Below are positions 1-7,551 of a stretch of DNA of 64,000 bases, one piece after another. The DNA is taken from positions 434,001-498,000 of the forward strand of contig CAWFEM010000015.1 of assembly GCA_963814905.1 (NCBI GenBank), written 5' to 3'. This DNA is from DASWJZ01 sp963814905. GTDB taxonomy: Bacteria > Pseudomonadota > Alphaproteobacteria > Rhizobiales > Afifellaceae. The translations under genes were made by a program, and so were the position numbers. The notes beneath the pieces are model-generated. The model had not been told where the DNA came from, ran no database searches, and saw only the letters and a list, made by a program, of their open reading frames with translations. The stretch's first letter is position 1, and every line of letters starts with the position of its first letter.

Positions 1-1
1 C

Positions 2-961
2 TCCGGCGCCATGTCGGGCGGCCAGCTCGGTCAGTTCGTGCTCTATTCGGTGTTCGCGGCCGGCGCGCTTGCCGAGCTCAGCCAGGTATGGGGCGAGGTC
101 AGCCAGGCGGCCGGCGCGAGCGAGCGGATCATGGAGCTTCTGGCAACGCAGCCGAAGATCGCCGCTCCGGCGGCGCCCGCGATGCTCCCCGATCCGGCGC
201 GGGGCGAGATCGCCTTCGAGAACGTGCACTTCGCCTATGAGGGCGCCGGCTATCCGGTCCTCCACGGCATCAGCCTCAAGGTGCGGCCCGGCGAGCGCGT
301 CGCTATCGTCGGCCCCTCCGGCGCCGGCAAGTCGACGCTCTTCGCGCTTCTCATGCGCTTCTACGACCCGACCGGCGGGCGCATCCTTGTCGACGGCGTG
401 GATGTGAAGACGGCCGACCCGGCCGCGTTGCGGGAAAGGATCGGGCTGGTGCCGCAGGATCCCGCCATCTTCGCGCTTTCCGCGGAGGAGAATATCGGCT
501 TCGGCGACGCCGCGGCCGATCTCGCCGCGATCCAAGCGGCAGCGCGCGCCGCCCATGCCGACGAGTTTCTCGAGCTCCTCCCCGAGGGCTACGCGACGGT
601 GATCGGCGAGCGCGGCGTCACGCTTTCCGGCGGCCAGCGACAGCGGATGGCGATTGCCCGCGCCATTTTGAAGGCCGCGCCGATCCTGCTTCTCGACGAA
701 GCGACGAACGCGCTCGACGCGGAGAGCGAGACGGCCGTCAACGAGGCGCTCGACGCGCTGATGCGCGAGCGCACGACGCTGGTCATCGCGCACCGCCTCG
801 CCACCATCAAAAGCGCCGATCGCATCGTGGTCATGGATGCCGGGCGCATCGTGGAGGAAGGCACGCATCGAAGCCTGGTGGCGCGCGACGGGCTTTATGC
901 CCGCCTCGCCGAGCTGCAGTTCCAGGACGTCGCCACAACACGCGAGCGAACCCTCGCCTGA
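2..961 (+). CDS. ABC transporter, fused permease/ATPase, C-terminal part (5' end outside window)
   Basis: The reading frame is open at the window edge, so the N-terminal membrane helices are missing. What remains is the last membrane-proximal helix and coupling segment followed by a complete nucleotide-binding domain. Visible are Walker A GPSGAGKST (bases 311-337), the signature LSGGQRQR (about 625-648), Walker B ILLLDEAT (about 685-708) and the switch histidine in AHRLAT. The order membrane domain then ATPase is that of ABCB/MsbA-type exporters, which act as dimers in the inner membrane. The substrate cannot be told from this part. The protein ends ten residues after the last conserved helix, so the C-terminus is normal. 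Confidence 0.9.
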   Translation, partial: SGAMSGGQLGQFVLYSVFAAGALAELSQVWGEVSQAAGASERIMELLATQPKIAAPAAPAMLPDPARGEIAFENVHFAYEGAGYPVLHGISLKVRPGERVAIVGPSGAGKSTLFALLMRFYDPTGGRILVDGVDVKTADPAALRERIGLVPQDPAIFALSAEENIGFGDAAADLAAIQAAARAAHADEFLELLPEGYATVIGERGVTLSGGQRQRMAIARAILKAAPILLLDEATNALDAESETAVNEALDALMRERTTLVIAHRLATIKSADRIVVMDAGRIVEEGTHRSLVARDGLYARLAELQFQDVATTRERTLA

Positions 962-1086
962 CGGGCCGACGCCGGGAGTGTTGCATCAAAGCCTCAACCG
1001 TCGCGATTTGTTGCATTGCACAAACAACGGCCGACCTGCGCCCGTCGAATCATGTAACATTTTGATGTCTTAGGGAGGCAATAGTC

Positions 1087-1204
1087 CGGGCCCTGAAGGG
1101 TCCCGTGTCTTTCGGGAGGTGCGCACGCACGGTGGGGGAGCCGCAGCTTTCCCGCTCGCCGAGAGACAGCCTCCAAGCGAGCGCTCCCCGGGCAGAGATG
1201 TCCG
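1087..1204 (+). promoter_or_regulatory. Strongly foldable leader upstream of the small secreted protein gene (candidate structured RNA)
   Basis: The 261-base gap before the next gene can form several stable hairpins. They are 1087-1105 (about 7 bp with one bulge), an alternative 1101-1105/1113-1117, and a long arm pairing GGGGAGC (1135-1141) with GCTCCCC (1183-1189). That arm continues as GCTCGC (1154-1159) with GCGAGC (1177-1182). The last hairpin is CGGGCA-GAGA-TGTCCG (1189-1204), capped by a GNRA-type loop. It sits just before a GGAG ribosome site (about 1212-1215) and the ATG at 1223. The first two hairpins exclude each other. I recognise no known riboswitch consensus, and GC-rich DNA makes stems by chance. 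Confidence 0.3.
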
Positions 1205-1222
1205 GCAAGACGGAGTGCCGAG

Positions 1223-1534
1223 ATGACTTTGAAGCTTGCCCCCTACGTCGTGATGCTGGCGTTGGCGTTCGTTTCCTCCCCCGCGTCCGCGCACGACTTC
1301 TGGATCAACCACGGAAACTACAAGTCGCCCGACGGAACGCATTGCTGCGGTGACAATGACTGCCGGGCGCTTACGCCCGAGGAAGTGAAGATCACGCCGC
1401 GCGGCTACGCGCTGATGAACGGCGAACTGGTGCCGTTCTCAGAGGCGCAGCCGAGCGAGGACGGCGAGTACTGGCGCTGCAAGCGCTATGACGGCTCGCG
1501 CCGCTGCTTCTTCGCGCCGCAGCCCTCGAGCTGA
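1223..1534 (+). CDS. Small secreted cysteine-containing protein of unknown function
   Basis: The 103-residue product has a clear signal peptide (MTLKLAPYVVMLALAF..., cleavage likely after ASA near residue 23) and starts its mature part with HDFWIN. The mature protein is short and holds five cysteines, in HCCGDNDC, WRCKR and RRCFF. This pattern suggests disulfide bonds or metal binding in the periplasm. Small proteins of this pattern are frequent hypothetical proteins in Rhizobiales, but I know of no assigned role. A GGAG site lies 7-8 bases before the ATG. The gene stands alone, downstream of the foldable leader and convergent with the OmpA-like gene. Confidence 0.75.
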   Translation: MTLKLAPYVVMLALAFVSSPASAHDFWINHGNYKSPDGTHCCGDNDCRALTPEEVKITPRGYALMNGELVPFSEAQPSEDGEYWRCKRYDGSRRCFFAPQPSS

Positions 1535-1559
1535 GCCGGCAAGCTGAGCTGGGTCGCCG

Positions 1560-2588
1560 CTAGCGCTCGGTCAGCTTCAGCTCGATGCGGCGGTTGCGGG
1601 CGTAAGCCTCCTCGCTGTCGCCGGGATCGAGCGGCTGATACTCGCCGAAGCCGGCGGCCACGAGGTGCTCCGGCTTGATGCCGCGGTCGATCAGAAAGCG
1701 CACCACCGCGATGGCGCGCGCCGCCGACAATTCCCAGTTGGAGCGGAAACGCGACGTCGATTGAACGGGCCGCACGTCGGTGTGCCCGTCGACGCGGATC
1801 ACCCAATTGACGTCGGGGGGAATCTGGCTTTCGAGCTCAGCGACGGCGTCGGCGATCTTGTCGAGCTCACCGCGCGCCGCCCCGCTCAGATCGTCGCTCG
1901 CGGAGGAGAAGAGCACCGAGGCGGGCAGCACGAAGCGGTCGCCGACGACCTCAATGTCGGGCCGGTCGGCGAGGATTTTCCGCAGCTTCCCGAAGAAGTC
2001 GGAACGGTACTGCGACAGCTCCTGCACACGCTGCGCCAGCGCCACGTTGAGCCGCCGCCCGAGATCGGCGATCTGCGTCTGGCTATCCGCGTTGCGGTTC
2101 TCAGAAGCATTGAGCGCTTCTTCGAGTGCGCCGAGCTGCCGGCGCAGCGCTGCGATCTGCTGATTCAGGAGCTCCACCTGCGCCAGCGCGCGCTGGCTGA
2201 CCTGCTGCTCGGATTTGAGATCGCCTTCCAGCGAAGTGATGCGGCCCGACGCCTCGCCGTCCGCCGCACCGTTGGAATCGATGATCCCCTGCAGACGGCC
2301 CCGCTCCGCCTCCGACGTGGCGAGATTGGACTGTAGCGACGCCAGCGTCTCCTGCAGGTCGCGGGAGCCGGATTTCTCCAGCGCCAGAAGCTCGGTCAGC
2401 TCCGCGATCTGCGCGTTCAGGCGCGTCAGCACCGTGTCCTTGCTGGTCACCTCCTGACCGAGGAAGAACTGCGCCAGGATGAAGACGGAGAGCAGGAACA
2501 CGAAGACGAGCAAGAGCGTCGCCATCGCATCGACGAAACCGGGCCAATAATCGATGCGCGAGAGCCGATGCGCACGGTTTGACGCCAT
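1560..2588 (-). CDS. MotB/OmpA-like peptidoglycan-binding membrane protein
   Basis: This 342-residue protein has one N-terminal transmembrane helix (about residues 15-45) with an early aspartate in FVDAMATLLL, the position of the proton-carrying Asp of MotB. A long coiled-coil-like stretch rich in Leu, Glu, Gln and Ala follows (about 48-170). The C-terminal OmpA-type peptidoglycan-binding domain (about 215-340) shows DGHTD and the NRRIE segment. It lies 13 bases after the MotA/TolQ/ExbB-like gene, so the two probably form a stator-like proton channel tied to the cell wall. No flagellar genes are nearby, so a flagellar role is unsupported. Its partner process is unknown. Confidence 0.85.
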   Translation of the reverse strand: MASNRAHRLSRIDYWPGFVDAMATLLLVFVFLLSVFILAQFFLGQEVTSKDTVLTRLNAQIAELTELLALEKSGSRDLQETLASLQSNLATSEAERGRLQGIIDSNGAADGEASGRITSLEGDLKSEQQVSQRALAQVELLNQQIAALRRQLGALEEALNASENRNADSQTQIADLGRRLNVALAQRVQELSQYRSDFFGKLRKILADRPDIEVVGDRFVLPASVLFSSASDDLSGAARGELDKIADAVAELESQIPPDVNWVIRVDGHTDVRPVQSTSRFRSNWELSAARAIAVVRFLIDRGIKPEHLVAAGFGEYQPLDPGDSEEAYARNRRIELKLTER

Positions 2589-2601
2589 GGCTCAGCCGAC
2601 C

Positions 2602-3666
2602 TCAGGTCTCGCGGCGGATTTCAGTGAGGTTCCCCGAGCGCCAGTCGTCGTCGCCCTCCGGACGCTTCAAGGGCGCGACGTCACGCTCCGTCAGCGTCGC
2701 GAGCCGCCGCAGCGTATCCTGCAACGCCTGCTGCTGGGTCGACTGGGCTTCCATCCAGTCGCGCACCATCTGCTGCTCCTTGCGCATGTGCTGGACCATG
2801 CCCTGGATACCTTCGGCGAGATTGGCCATGGCGGCGGTGGAGGCGCGTCCGCCGCCGCCCCCGCCCTCCTGCACGACGCGAGCGAGGCGTTCCACCGAGG
2901 CGCGAATCTCCAGCGTCGAATTGCCGATATCTTCCTCCGTCAATCCGAGCTCTTCCGGATCGGTGATGGTGGAGAGCCAGTCCTCAAGCTCGGTGTAGAA
3001 GCGGTTCTGCGCCTGGCTCGCCTGCAGGTCGAGGAAGCCGAGGATGAGCGACCCGGAAAGACCGAAGAGCGAGGACGAGAACGCGATCCCCATGCCGGAG
3101 AGCGGCGCAGCGAGCCCTTCCTTCAGGTCCTCGAAAATGATGCCGGCGTCGCCGGAGCCGACGGAGAGCGACTGGATCGTGGCGCCGACGGAGCTGACGG
3201 TCGTGACCAGGCCCCAGAAGGTGCCGAGCAGGCCGAGGAAGACGAGCAGGCCCGCAAGGTAGCGGAGGATCTCGCGGTTCTCGTCGAGGCGCGTCGCGAT
3301 GGAATCGAGCAGCGAGCGCCAGGTCGAGGTGGAAAGCGCGAAAGTGTCGGCCCTGTCCCTCAGCATCGCCGCCATCGGGGCGACAAGCCTGGGCGCCGGC
3401 TGGTCGAGCGTGGTCTCGTGACGGCGGAACGAATTGACCCAGCGCACCTCCGGGATGAGCCCCACGACGTTGCGGATCGCCATGGCGATCCCGACGATGA
3501 GGACGCCGACGATCAGGCCGTTCAGGCCCGGATTATGCATGAAGGCGGATGCGACCTCGCGGTAGAGCACGAGCGGCACGAAACCCGCGATGATCAGGAA
3601 GATGATCATCCTGACCATGAAGATACGCGGGCTCGAAAGCATGTAAGGGTCGAAGTCGCGTGCCAT
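2602..3666 (-). CDS. MotA/TolQ/ExbB-family proton channel protein
   Basis: The product is 354 residues from the ATG at 3666, which has GGAAAG about six bases upstream. A TTG further upstream (3738) would add 24 residues but lacks such a site. Two hydrophobic helices near the N-terminus (VRMIIFLIIAGF..., then LIVGVLIVGIAMAI) are followed by a cytoplasmic region. The conserved helix pair comes next: LAGLLVFLGLLGTFWGLV and, after LKEGLAAPLSGMG, FSSSLFGLSGSLILGF. This pair is the core of MotA/TolQ/ExbB channels. The C-terminal tail has a Gly run and a Gln-rich helix. It pairs with the OmpA-like protein just downstream, and both follow efp and the inositol phosphatase gene. Confidence 0.85.
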   Translation of the reverse strand: MARDFDPYMLSSPRIFMVRMIIFLIIAGFVPLVLYREVASAFMHNPGLNGLIVGVLIVGIAMAIRNVVGLIPEVRWVNSFRRHETTLDQPAPRLVAPMAAMLRDRADTFALSTSTWRSLLDSIATRLDENREILRYLAGLLVFLGLLGTFWGLVTTVSSVGATIQSLSVGSGDAGIIFEDLKEGLAAPLSGMGIAFSSSLFGLSGSLILGFLDLQASQAQNRFYTELEDWLSTITDPEELGLTEEDIGNSTLEIRASVERLARVVQEGGGGGGRASTAAMANLAEGIQGMVQHMRKEQQMVRDWMEAQSTQQQALQDTLRRLATLTERDVAPLKRPEGDDDWRSGNLTEIRRET

Positions 3667-3738
3667 CGATCTTTCCGCACTCCGGCGCTTCGGAATTTGT
3701 AGCGCGTTTCGGGCCGGAGATGAAAGCGAAACGCGCAA

Positions 3739-4524
3739 TCAGTTATTGAGGTGGGCCAGAAGCTGGCGGTGCACCGCTTCGTTGCCGACGACCACGCTCC
3801 CGGTCTGGAGGATCGCGTCGCCCCCTGCCGTATCGGTCGCGAAACCGCCCGCCTCGCGGATCAGGAGGACGCCCGCTGCGAGGTCCCAGGGGTGCAGATC
3901 GTGCTCCCAGAAGCCGTCAAACCGGCCCGCCGCGACCCAGGCGAGATCGAGCGCGGCCGCGCCGAAGCGGCGGATCCCCGCGATGTTCGGCATGATCCTG
4001 GTGAGCTCTTTCAGGTAATCGTCGTGCTCACCCTTGCCCTTGAAGGGCATTCCCGTGGCGATCACGCAATCGGCGAGGTTCTGGCGAGCGGCGACGCGCA
4101 GCCTCCGGTCGTTGACGAAGGCGCCGGCGCCGCGCTCGGCGGTGAAAAGCTCCTCCGCGATCGGATCGTAGACAAGCGCGGCCTGGAGCCGCCCCTGCCG
4201 CTCCAGCGCGATGGAGATGGCGAATTGCGGGATGCCGTGCAGGAAATTCGTGGTTCCGTCGAGCGGATCGACGATCCAGCGGTGCTGCGGGTCGCTGCCT
4301 ATGCTCTCGCCGGATTCCTCCATGAGGAAGCCGTAGCTCGGACGCGCGCGCTCCAACTCGGCGCGGATGACCGCTTCGGCGCGGATGTCGGCGGCGGACA
4401 CGAAGTCGGCCGGCCCCTTGCGCGAGACCTGCAGGTTCTCCACTTCGCCAAAATCACGCTTCAGGCCGCGCGCTGCCTTGGTGGCGGCAGCGACCATGAC
4501 GTTCAGGATCGCCGAGCGGGCCAC
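3739..4524 (-). CDS. suhB: Inositol monophosphatase family protein
   Basis: At 261 residues it matches the size of Mg-dependent inositol-1-phosphatases. The metal-binding motifs are intact: MEESGE near residue 68, WIVDPLDGTTNF near residues 84-95 with the two aspartates, and HPWDLAAG near 210. The family hydrolyses inositol 1-phosphate or related sugar phosphates. SuhB of E. coli also acts in rRNA antitermination, but that moonlighting role cannot be inferred here. It starts 9 bases after the efp stop on the same strand, so the two are probably co-transcribed. The exact substrate is not determinable. Confidence 0.9.
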   Translation of the reverse strand: MARSAILNVMVAAATKAARGLKRDFGEVENLQVSRKGPADFVSAADIRAEAVIRAELERARPSYGFLMEESGESIGSDPQHRWIVDPLDGTTNFLHGIPQFAISIALERQGRLQAALVYDPIAEELFTAERGAGAFVNDRRLRVAARQNLADCVIATGMPFKGKGEHDDYLKELTRIMPNIAGIRRFGAAALDLAWVAAGRFDGFWEHDLHPWDLAAGVLLIREAGGFATDTAGGDAILQTGSVVVGNEAVHRQLLAHLNN

Positions 4525-4533
4525 GGTCTTCGC

Positions 4534-5097
4534 CTACTCGGCGCGGCGCACGTAGGCGATCTCGCTGGTGTCGACGACGATCCTTTCGCCTGCCGAGATG
4601 AAAGGCGGCACCATCACCCTGACGCCGTTCTCCAGCACCGCCGGCTTATAGGAGGAGGCCGCCGTCTGTCCTTTGACGGTCGGCTCCGTCTCGGTGATCT
4701 CCAGCGTCACCTGATCGGGAAGCGAAATGCCGATCGGCCGCTCATCGTGCATTTCAAGCGTCACGGTCATCCCGTCCTGCAGAAAGGCCGCGCGCACGCC
4801 GACGAAGTCTTCGGCGAGATTGATCTGCTCGTAGGTGTCGGAATCCATGAAGACGAGCATGTCGCCTTCCTTGTAGAGGTACTGGAAGTCCTTGGTGTCG
4901 ATGCGCGCCCGCTCCACCTTCTCGTCGGAACCGAAGCGGTTATTGAGCTTGCGTCCGTCGATGAGGTTCTTGAGCTCGACCTGATTGTAGGCGGGCCCCT
5001 TTCCGGGCTTCACCGCGCCGGTCTTCACCGCGACCCACAGCGATCCGTCATATTCGATCACATTGCCGGGGCGGACTTCGTTGCCGTTGATCTTCAT
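4534..5097 (-). CDS. efp: Translation elongation factor P
   Basis: The 187-residue protein from MKINGNEVRPGN is the normal EF-P length. The upstream in-frame ATG (5145) would add a non-conserved basic leader, while the chosen ATG has AGGACA about 7 bases before it. EF-P binds stalled ribosomes between the P and E sites and relieves arrest at polyproline. The loop PGKGPAYNQVELKN carries Lys-33, the equivalent of the lysylated E. coli Lys-34. The EpmA/EpmB modification genes are not in this window. The gene heads the run efp, suhB, MotA-like, MotB-like. Confidence 0.96.
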   Translation of the reverse strand: MKINGNEVRPGNVIEYDGSLWVAVKTGAVKPGKGPAYNQVELKNLIDGRKLNNRFGSDEKVERARIDTKDFQYLYKEGDMLVFMDSDTYEQINLAEDFVGVRAAFLQDGMTVTLEMHDERPIGISLPDQVTLEITETEPTVKGQTAASSYKPAVLENGVRVMVPPFISAGERIVVDTSEIAYVRRAE

Positions 5098-5166
5098 GAA
5101 ATGTCCTGGAAACCGCCGTTCTCGGCGTCGCGCGCCATCCACCACACTTCATGCGGGGAAGCAAGA

Positions 5167-6255
5167 TCAGCGCGGCTTTGCCAGCCGGTTGACGTGTCCC
5201 ATCTTGCGGCCCGGCCGCATCTCGCGCTTGCCGTAGAGGTGGAGGCGCGCGCCGGGTTCGGCGGCAAGCCGCGCCCAGTCGTCGGCCTCCGCGCCGATCA
5301 GGTTGGTCATGGCGACGTCGGCGTGGCGCGCCGACGGCCCGAGCGGCCAGCCGGCGACGGCGCGGACGTGGTTCTCGAACTGCGAGACGGCGCAGGCGTC
5401 CTCCGTCCAATGCCCGGAATTGTGCACGCGCGGCGCGATCTCGTTGACGAGAAGCGTCTCCTCGCCGCCCTCCCCGGCCACGAAGAACTCCACCCCGAGC
5501 GCACCGACATAGTCGAGCGCGGCGAGCAGCGCCGCCGCGATCTCGCCGGCCTTGGCCGCGGTCGCCGCCGTGATCCGCGCCGGCACGGTGGAGGTGTGGA
5601 GGATGCCGTTGCGGTGCACGTTCTCGGCCGGATCGTAGATCGCGACGCCGCCACCGGCGCCTCGCACCGCGATCACCGAGATCTCACGCTGGAACGCGAC
5701 GAAGCGCTCCAGGATGGCCGGCGCGCCGTGCATCCTGTCGAGTGCCGCACCCGCTTCGTCCGCCCAACGGATCACCGCCTGGCCCTTGCCGTCATAGCCG
5801 AGGCGGCGGGTCTTCAGGACGGCCGGGAGCCCAAGCGCGCCGATCGCACGGTCGAGCGACGGCCGGTCGGCGACTTCGGCGAAAGGAGCGACCGCGACGC
5901 CCAAGTCGCGCAGGAAGGATTTCTCCGCGACACGGTCCTGGCTGATCGCGAGCGCTTTCGCGCCGGGCCGGACCTGCACGGTCATACCGATGCGCTCCAC
6001 CGCGCCGACCGGGACGTTCTCAAATTCATAGGTGACGACATCGACGGCCGCCGCGAAGGCCGCGAGCGCCCTTCCGTCGTCATATTCGGCGATCGTGCGC
6101 GCCGCCACGACATCGAATGCCGGGCTTTCGGGATCAGGCGCAAAGATATGGCAGCAGAGGCCAAGCCTTGCAGCCGCAAGCGCCAGCATGCGGCCGAGCT
6201 GGCCACCGCCGAGAATCCCGATCGTCGAGCCCGGCGCAAGCACGCGTTCAGCCAC
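5167..6255 (-). CDS. purK: N5-carboxyaminoimidazole ribonucleotide synthase
   Basis: This ATP-grasp enzyme converts AIR, ATP and bicarbonate to N5-CAIR in purine synthesis. The N-terminus TIGILGGGQLGRML is the family's dinucleotide-like loop, and the later FVAFQREISVIAVR and EIAPRVHNSGHWT are PurK hallmarks. I chose the GTG at 6255, which overlaps the purE stop by 8 bases and gives 362 residues, the usual length. Longer in-frame starts would only run antiparallel to nothing conserved and overlap most of purE. PurE acts on the product, so the overlap fits translational coupling. Confidence 0.95.
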   Translation of the reverse strand: MAERVLAPGSTIGILGGGQLGRMLALAAARLGLCCHIFAPDPESPAFDVVAARTIAEYDDGRALAAFAAAVDVVTYEFENVPVGAVERIGMTVQVRPGAKALAISQDRVAEKSFLRDLGVAVAPFAEVADRPSLDRAIGALGLPAVLKTRRLGYDGKGQAVIRWADEAGAALDRMHGAPAILERFVAFQREISVIAVRGAGGGVAIYDPAENVHRNGILHTSTVPARITAATAAKAGEIAAALLAALDYVGALGVEFFVAGEGGEETLLVNEIAPRVHNSGHWTEDACAVSQFENHVRAVAGWPLGPSARHADVAMTNLIGAEADDWARLAAEPGARLHLYGKREMRPGRKMGHVNRLAKPR

Positions 6256-6805
6256 CGCTATCGCTGTCGGCCGGATGCTCCGCCACCGAGGCGGTCTGCG
6301 CCGCGCGCCATTTCGCCAGCCGCTTGGCAAGCCGTTCGTCGGCGGTCGCCAGGATCGCCGCGGCGAGCAGGCCGGCGTTCGACGCGCCGGCCTTGCCGAT
6401 CGCGAGCGTCCCGACCGGGATCCCGGCCGGCATCTGCACGATCGAATAGAGGCTGTCGGCGCCCTTGAGCGCACTTGTCTCCACCGGCACACCGAGCACG
6501 GGCAGCGTCGTCATCGCGGCGACCATGCCGGGCAGATGCGCCGCCCCGCCGGCGCCCGCGATCACCACCTTGAAGCCGGCCTCGCGCGCGCCCTTGGCGA
6601 AGGCCGCGAGCCGGTCCGGCGTGCGGTGCGCGGAGACGATCCGCGCCTCGTAGGGGATTTTCAGCTCATCCAGGCGCTCCCCGGCATGGCGCATCGTCGC
6701 CCAGTCGGACTGGCTTCCCATCACGATCGCGACGAGGGGCGCAACGGCCGGCGCAATGGCGGGCCGGGACTTCGTGGGCCGCTTTGTAGGCCGCTTCGGA
6801 GCCAT
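6248..6805 (-). CDS. purE: 5-(carboxyamino)imidazole ribonucleotide mutase
   Basis: The 185-residue protein carries the PurE core VAIVMGSQSDW near residue 24, SAHRTPDRL near 60 and the GAGGAAHLPGM loop near 81, which together bind the ribonucleotide and phosphate. It interconverts N5-CAIR and CAIR, directly after PurK. The first 20 residues are a Lys/Arg/Thr/Pro-rich extension not part of the fold; a later start is possible but no better Met lies before the core. It is the first gene of the purE-purK pair. Confidence 0.95.
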   Translation of the reverse strand: MAPKRPTKRPTKSRPAIAPAVAPLVAIVMGSQSDWATMRHAGERLDELKIPYEARIVSAHRTPDRLAAFAKGAREAGFKVVIAGAGGAAHLPGMVAAMTTLPVLGVPVETSALKGADSLYSIVQMPAGIPVGTLAIGKAGASNAGLLAAAILATADERLAKRLAKWRAAQTASVAEHPADSDSGG

Positions 6806-6911
6806 GCTTCTTCAACCTGTGGAAAAGTGGGACGGCGCGGTTGGTGCGTTCGCCATGCCACATTTCGCCGCCGCGCTCCATGCCGCGTGGGGAAAAGGGC
6901 GGGAAAACGGC

Positions 6912-7136
6912 TCAGGCGATGATATCGGGGAGCAGCTTGTCCTCCAGCGCCGAGATGCGGTCCTTGAGCATCAATTTGCGCTTTTTCAGACGCTGAATCT
7001 GAAGGTTGTCGGGTCGCGCCTGCACCTGCAGCGCGTCGATGGCGTCGTCCAGATCGCGGTGCTCCTGCCGAAGCTGGGCAAGCTCGTTCCTGACCGCCGC
7101 GTCATTGACCTGCACCACCCGGCCTTCGTCGCCCAT
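6912..7136 (-). CDS. YdcH family (DUF465) small helical protein
   Basis: The product is 74 residues and almost entirely predicted helix, with the family core LRQEHRDLDDAI followed by LQIQRLKKRKLMLKDRI. DUF465 proteins form short antiparallel helical hairpins; no biochemical function is established. It is transcribed toward purE, about 106 bases upstream of it. It is divergent from a second DUF465 gene at 7303, so the two paralogues share a 166-base intergenic region. Confidence 0.85.
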   Translation of the reverse strand: MGDEGRVVQVNDAAVRNELAQLRQEHRDLDDAIDALQVQARPDNLQIQRLKKRKLMLKDRISALEDKLLPDIIA

Positions 7137-7302
7137 CGGTGCCCTGCCTTCCTGGATTTCCGCGCGATATTAGCACGATAGCGGAAGCCCGCGAAATTCG
7201 CTTCGCCGCCTTTACGTAACGGTAGGTAACCGGCGGAAGAGGTTCGACTCGAATCACCGTTTGTGGCACTATTTTTACATTCCGGCCGAGATGGAGGCGC
7301 GA

Positions 7303-7479
7303 ATGCCCGTTGAATCGCATCTTACGGAGCTCGAACGGCGACATCAGGCGTTGAAGCAGGAAATTCAGGAGGCACAGAGCAGACCCGGCTTCGACGAATT
7401 GGAAGTTACCAGCCTCAAGCGACGCAAGCTGCGTCTCAAGGATGAGATCGTGAAATTGAAGCAGGAAACCATGCACTGA
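7303..7479 (+). CDS. YdcH family (DUF465) small helical protein, second copy
   Basis: From the ATG at 7303 the protein has 58 residues (MPVESHLTELERRHQ...). GGAGG at 7293-7297 sits five bases before this codon, which decides against the longer TTG start at 7261. The core LERRHQALKQEI...LKRRKLRLKDEI matches the divergent neighbour, so these are paralogues of the DUF465 family. The function is unknown. Two GC-rich hairpins follow the stop codon. Confidence 0.85.
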   Translation: MPVESHLTELERRHQALKQEIQEAQSRPGFDELEVTSLKRRKLRLKDEIVKLKQETMH

Positions 7480-7496
7480 AGTGCAGGTGGGTATCG

Positions 7497-7545
7497 GGGC
7501 GCCGCATGGCGCCCTTTGCGTGAGAGGGGCGCCTTCGGGCGCCCC
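7497..7545 (+). terminator. Tandem GC-rich hairpins after the DUF465 gene
   Basis: Hairpin one is GGGCGCC-GCAT-GGCGCCC (7497-7514) followed by TTT. Hairpin two is a perfect 8-bp stem GGGGCGCC-TTCG-GGCGCCCC (7526-7545) with a stable TTCG loop. They lie between convergent genes and could terminate transcription from both sides. Neither has a long T-tract, so Rho-independent activity is probable but not certain. Confidence 0.6.
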
Positions 7546-7551
7546 TTCGCG

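Noticed and set aside
3751..6468. A 905-residue open frame on the plus strand across suhB, efp and purK.
   Set aside because: It lies antisense to three clearly conserved genes and encodes low-complexity Arg/Asp/His-rich sequence with no recognisable family. Long antisense frames are common in GC-rich codon usage.
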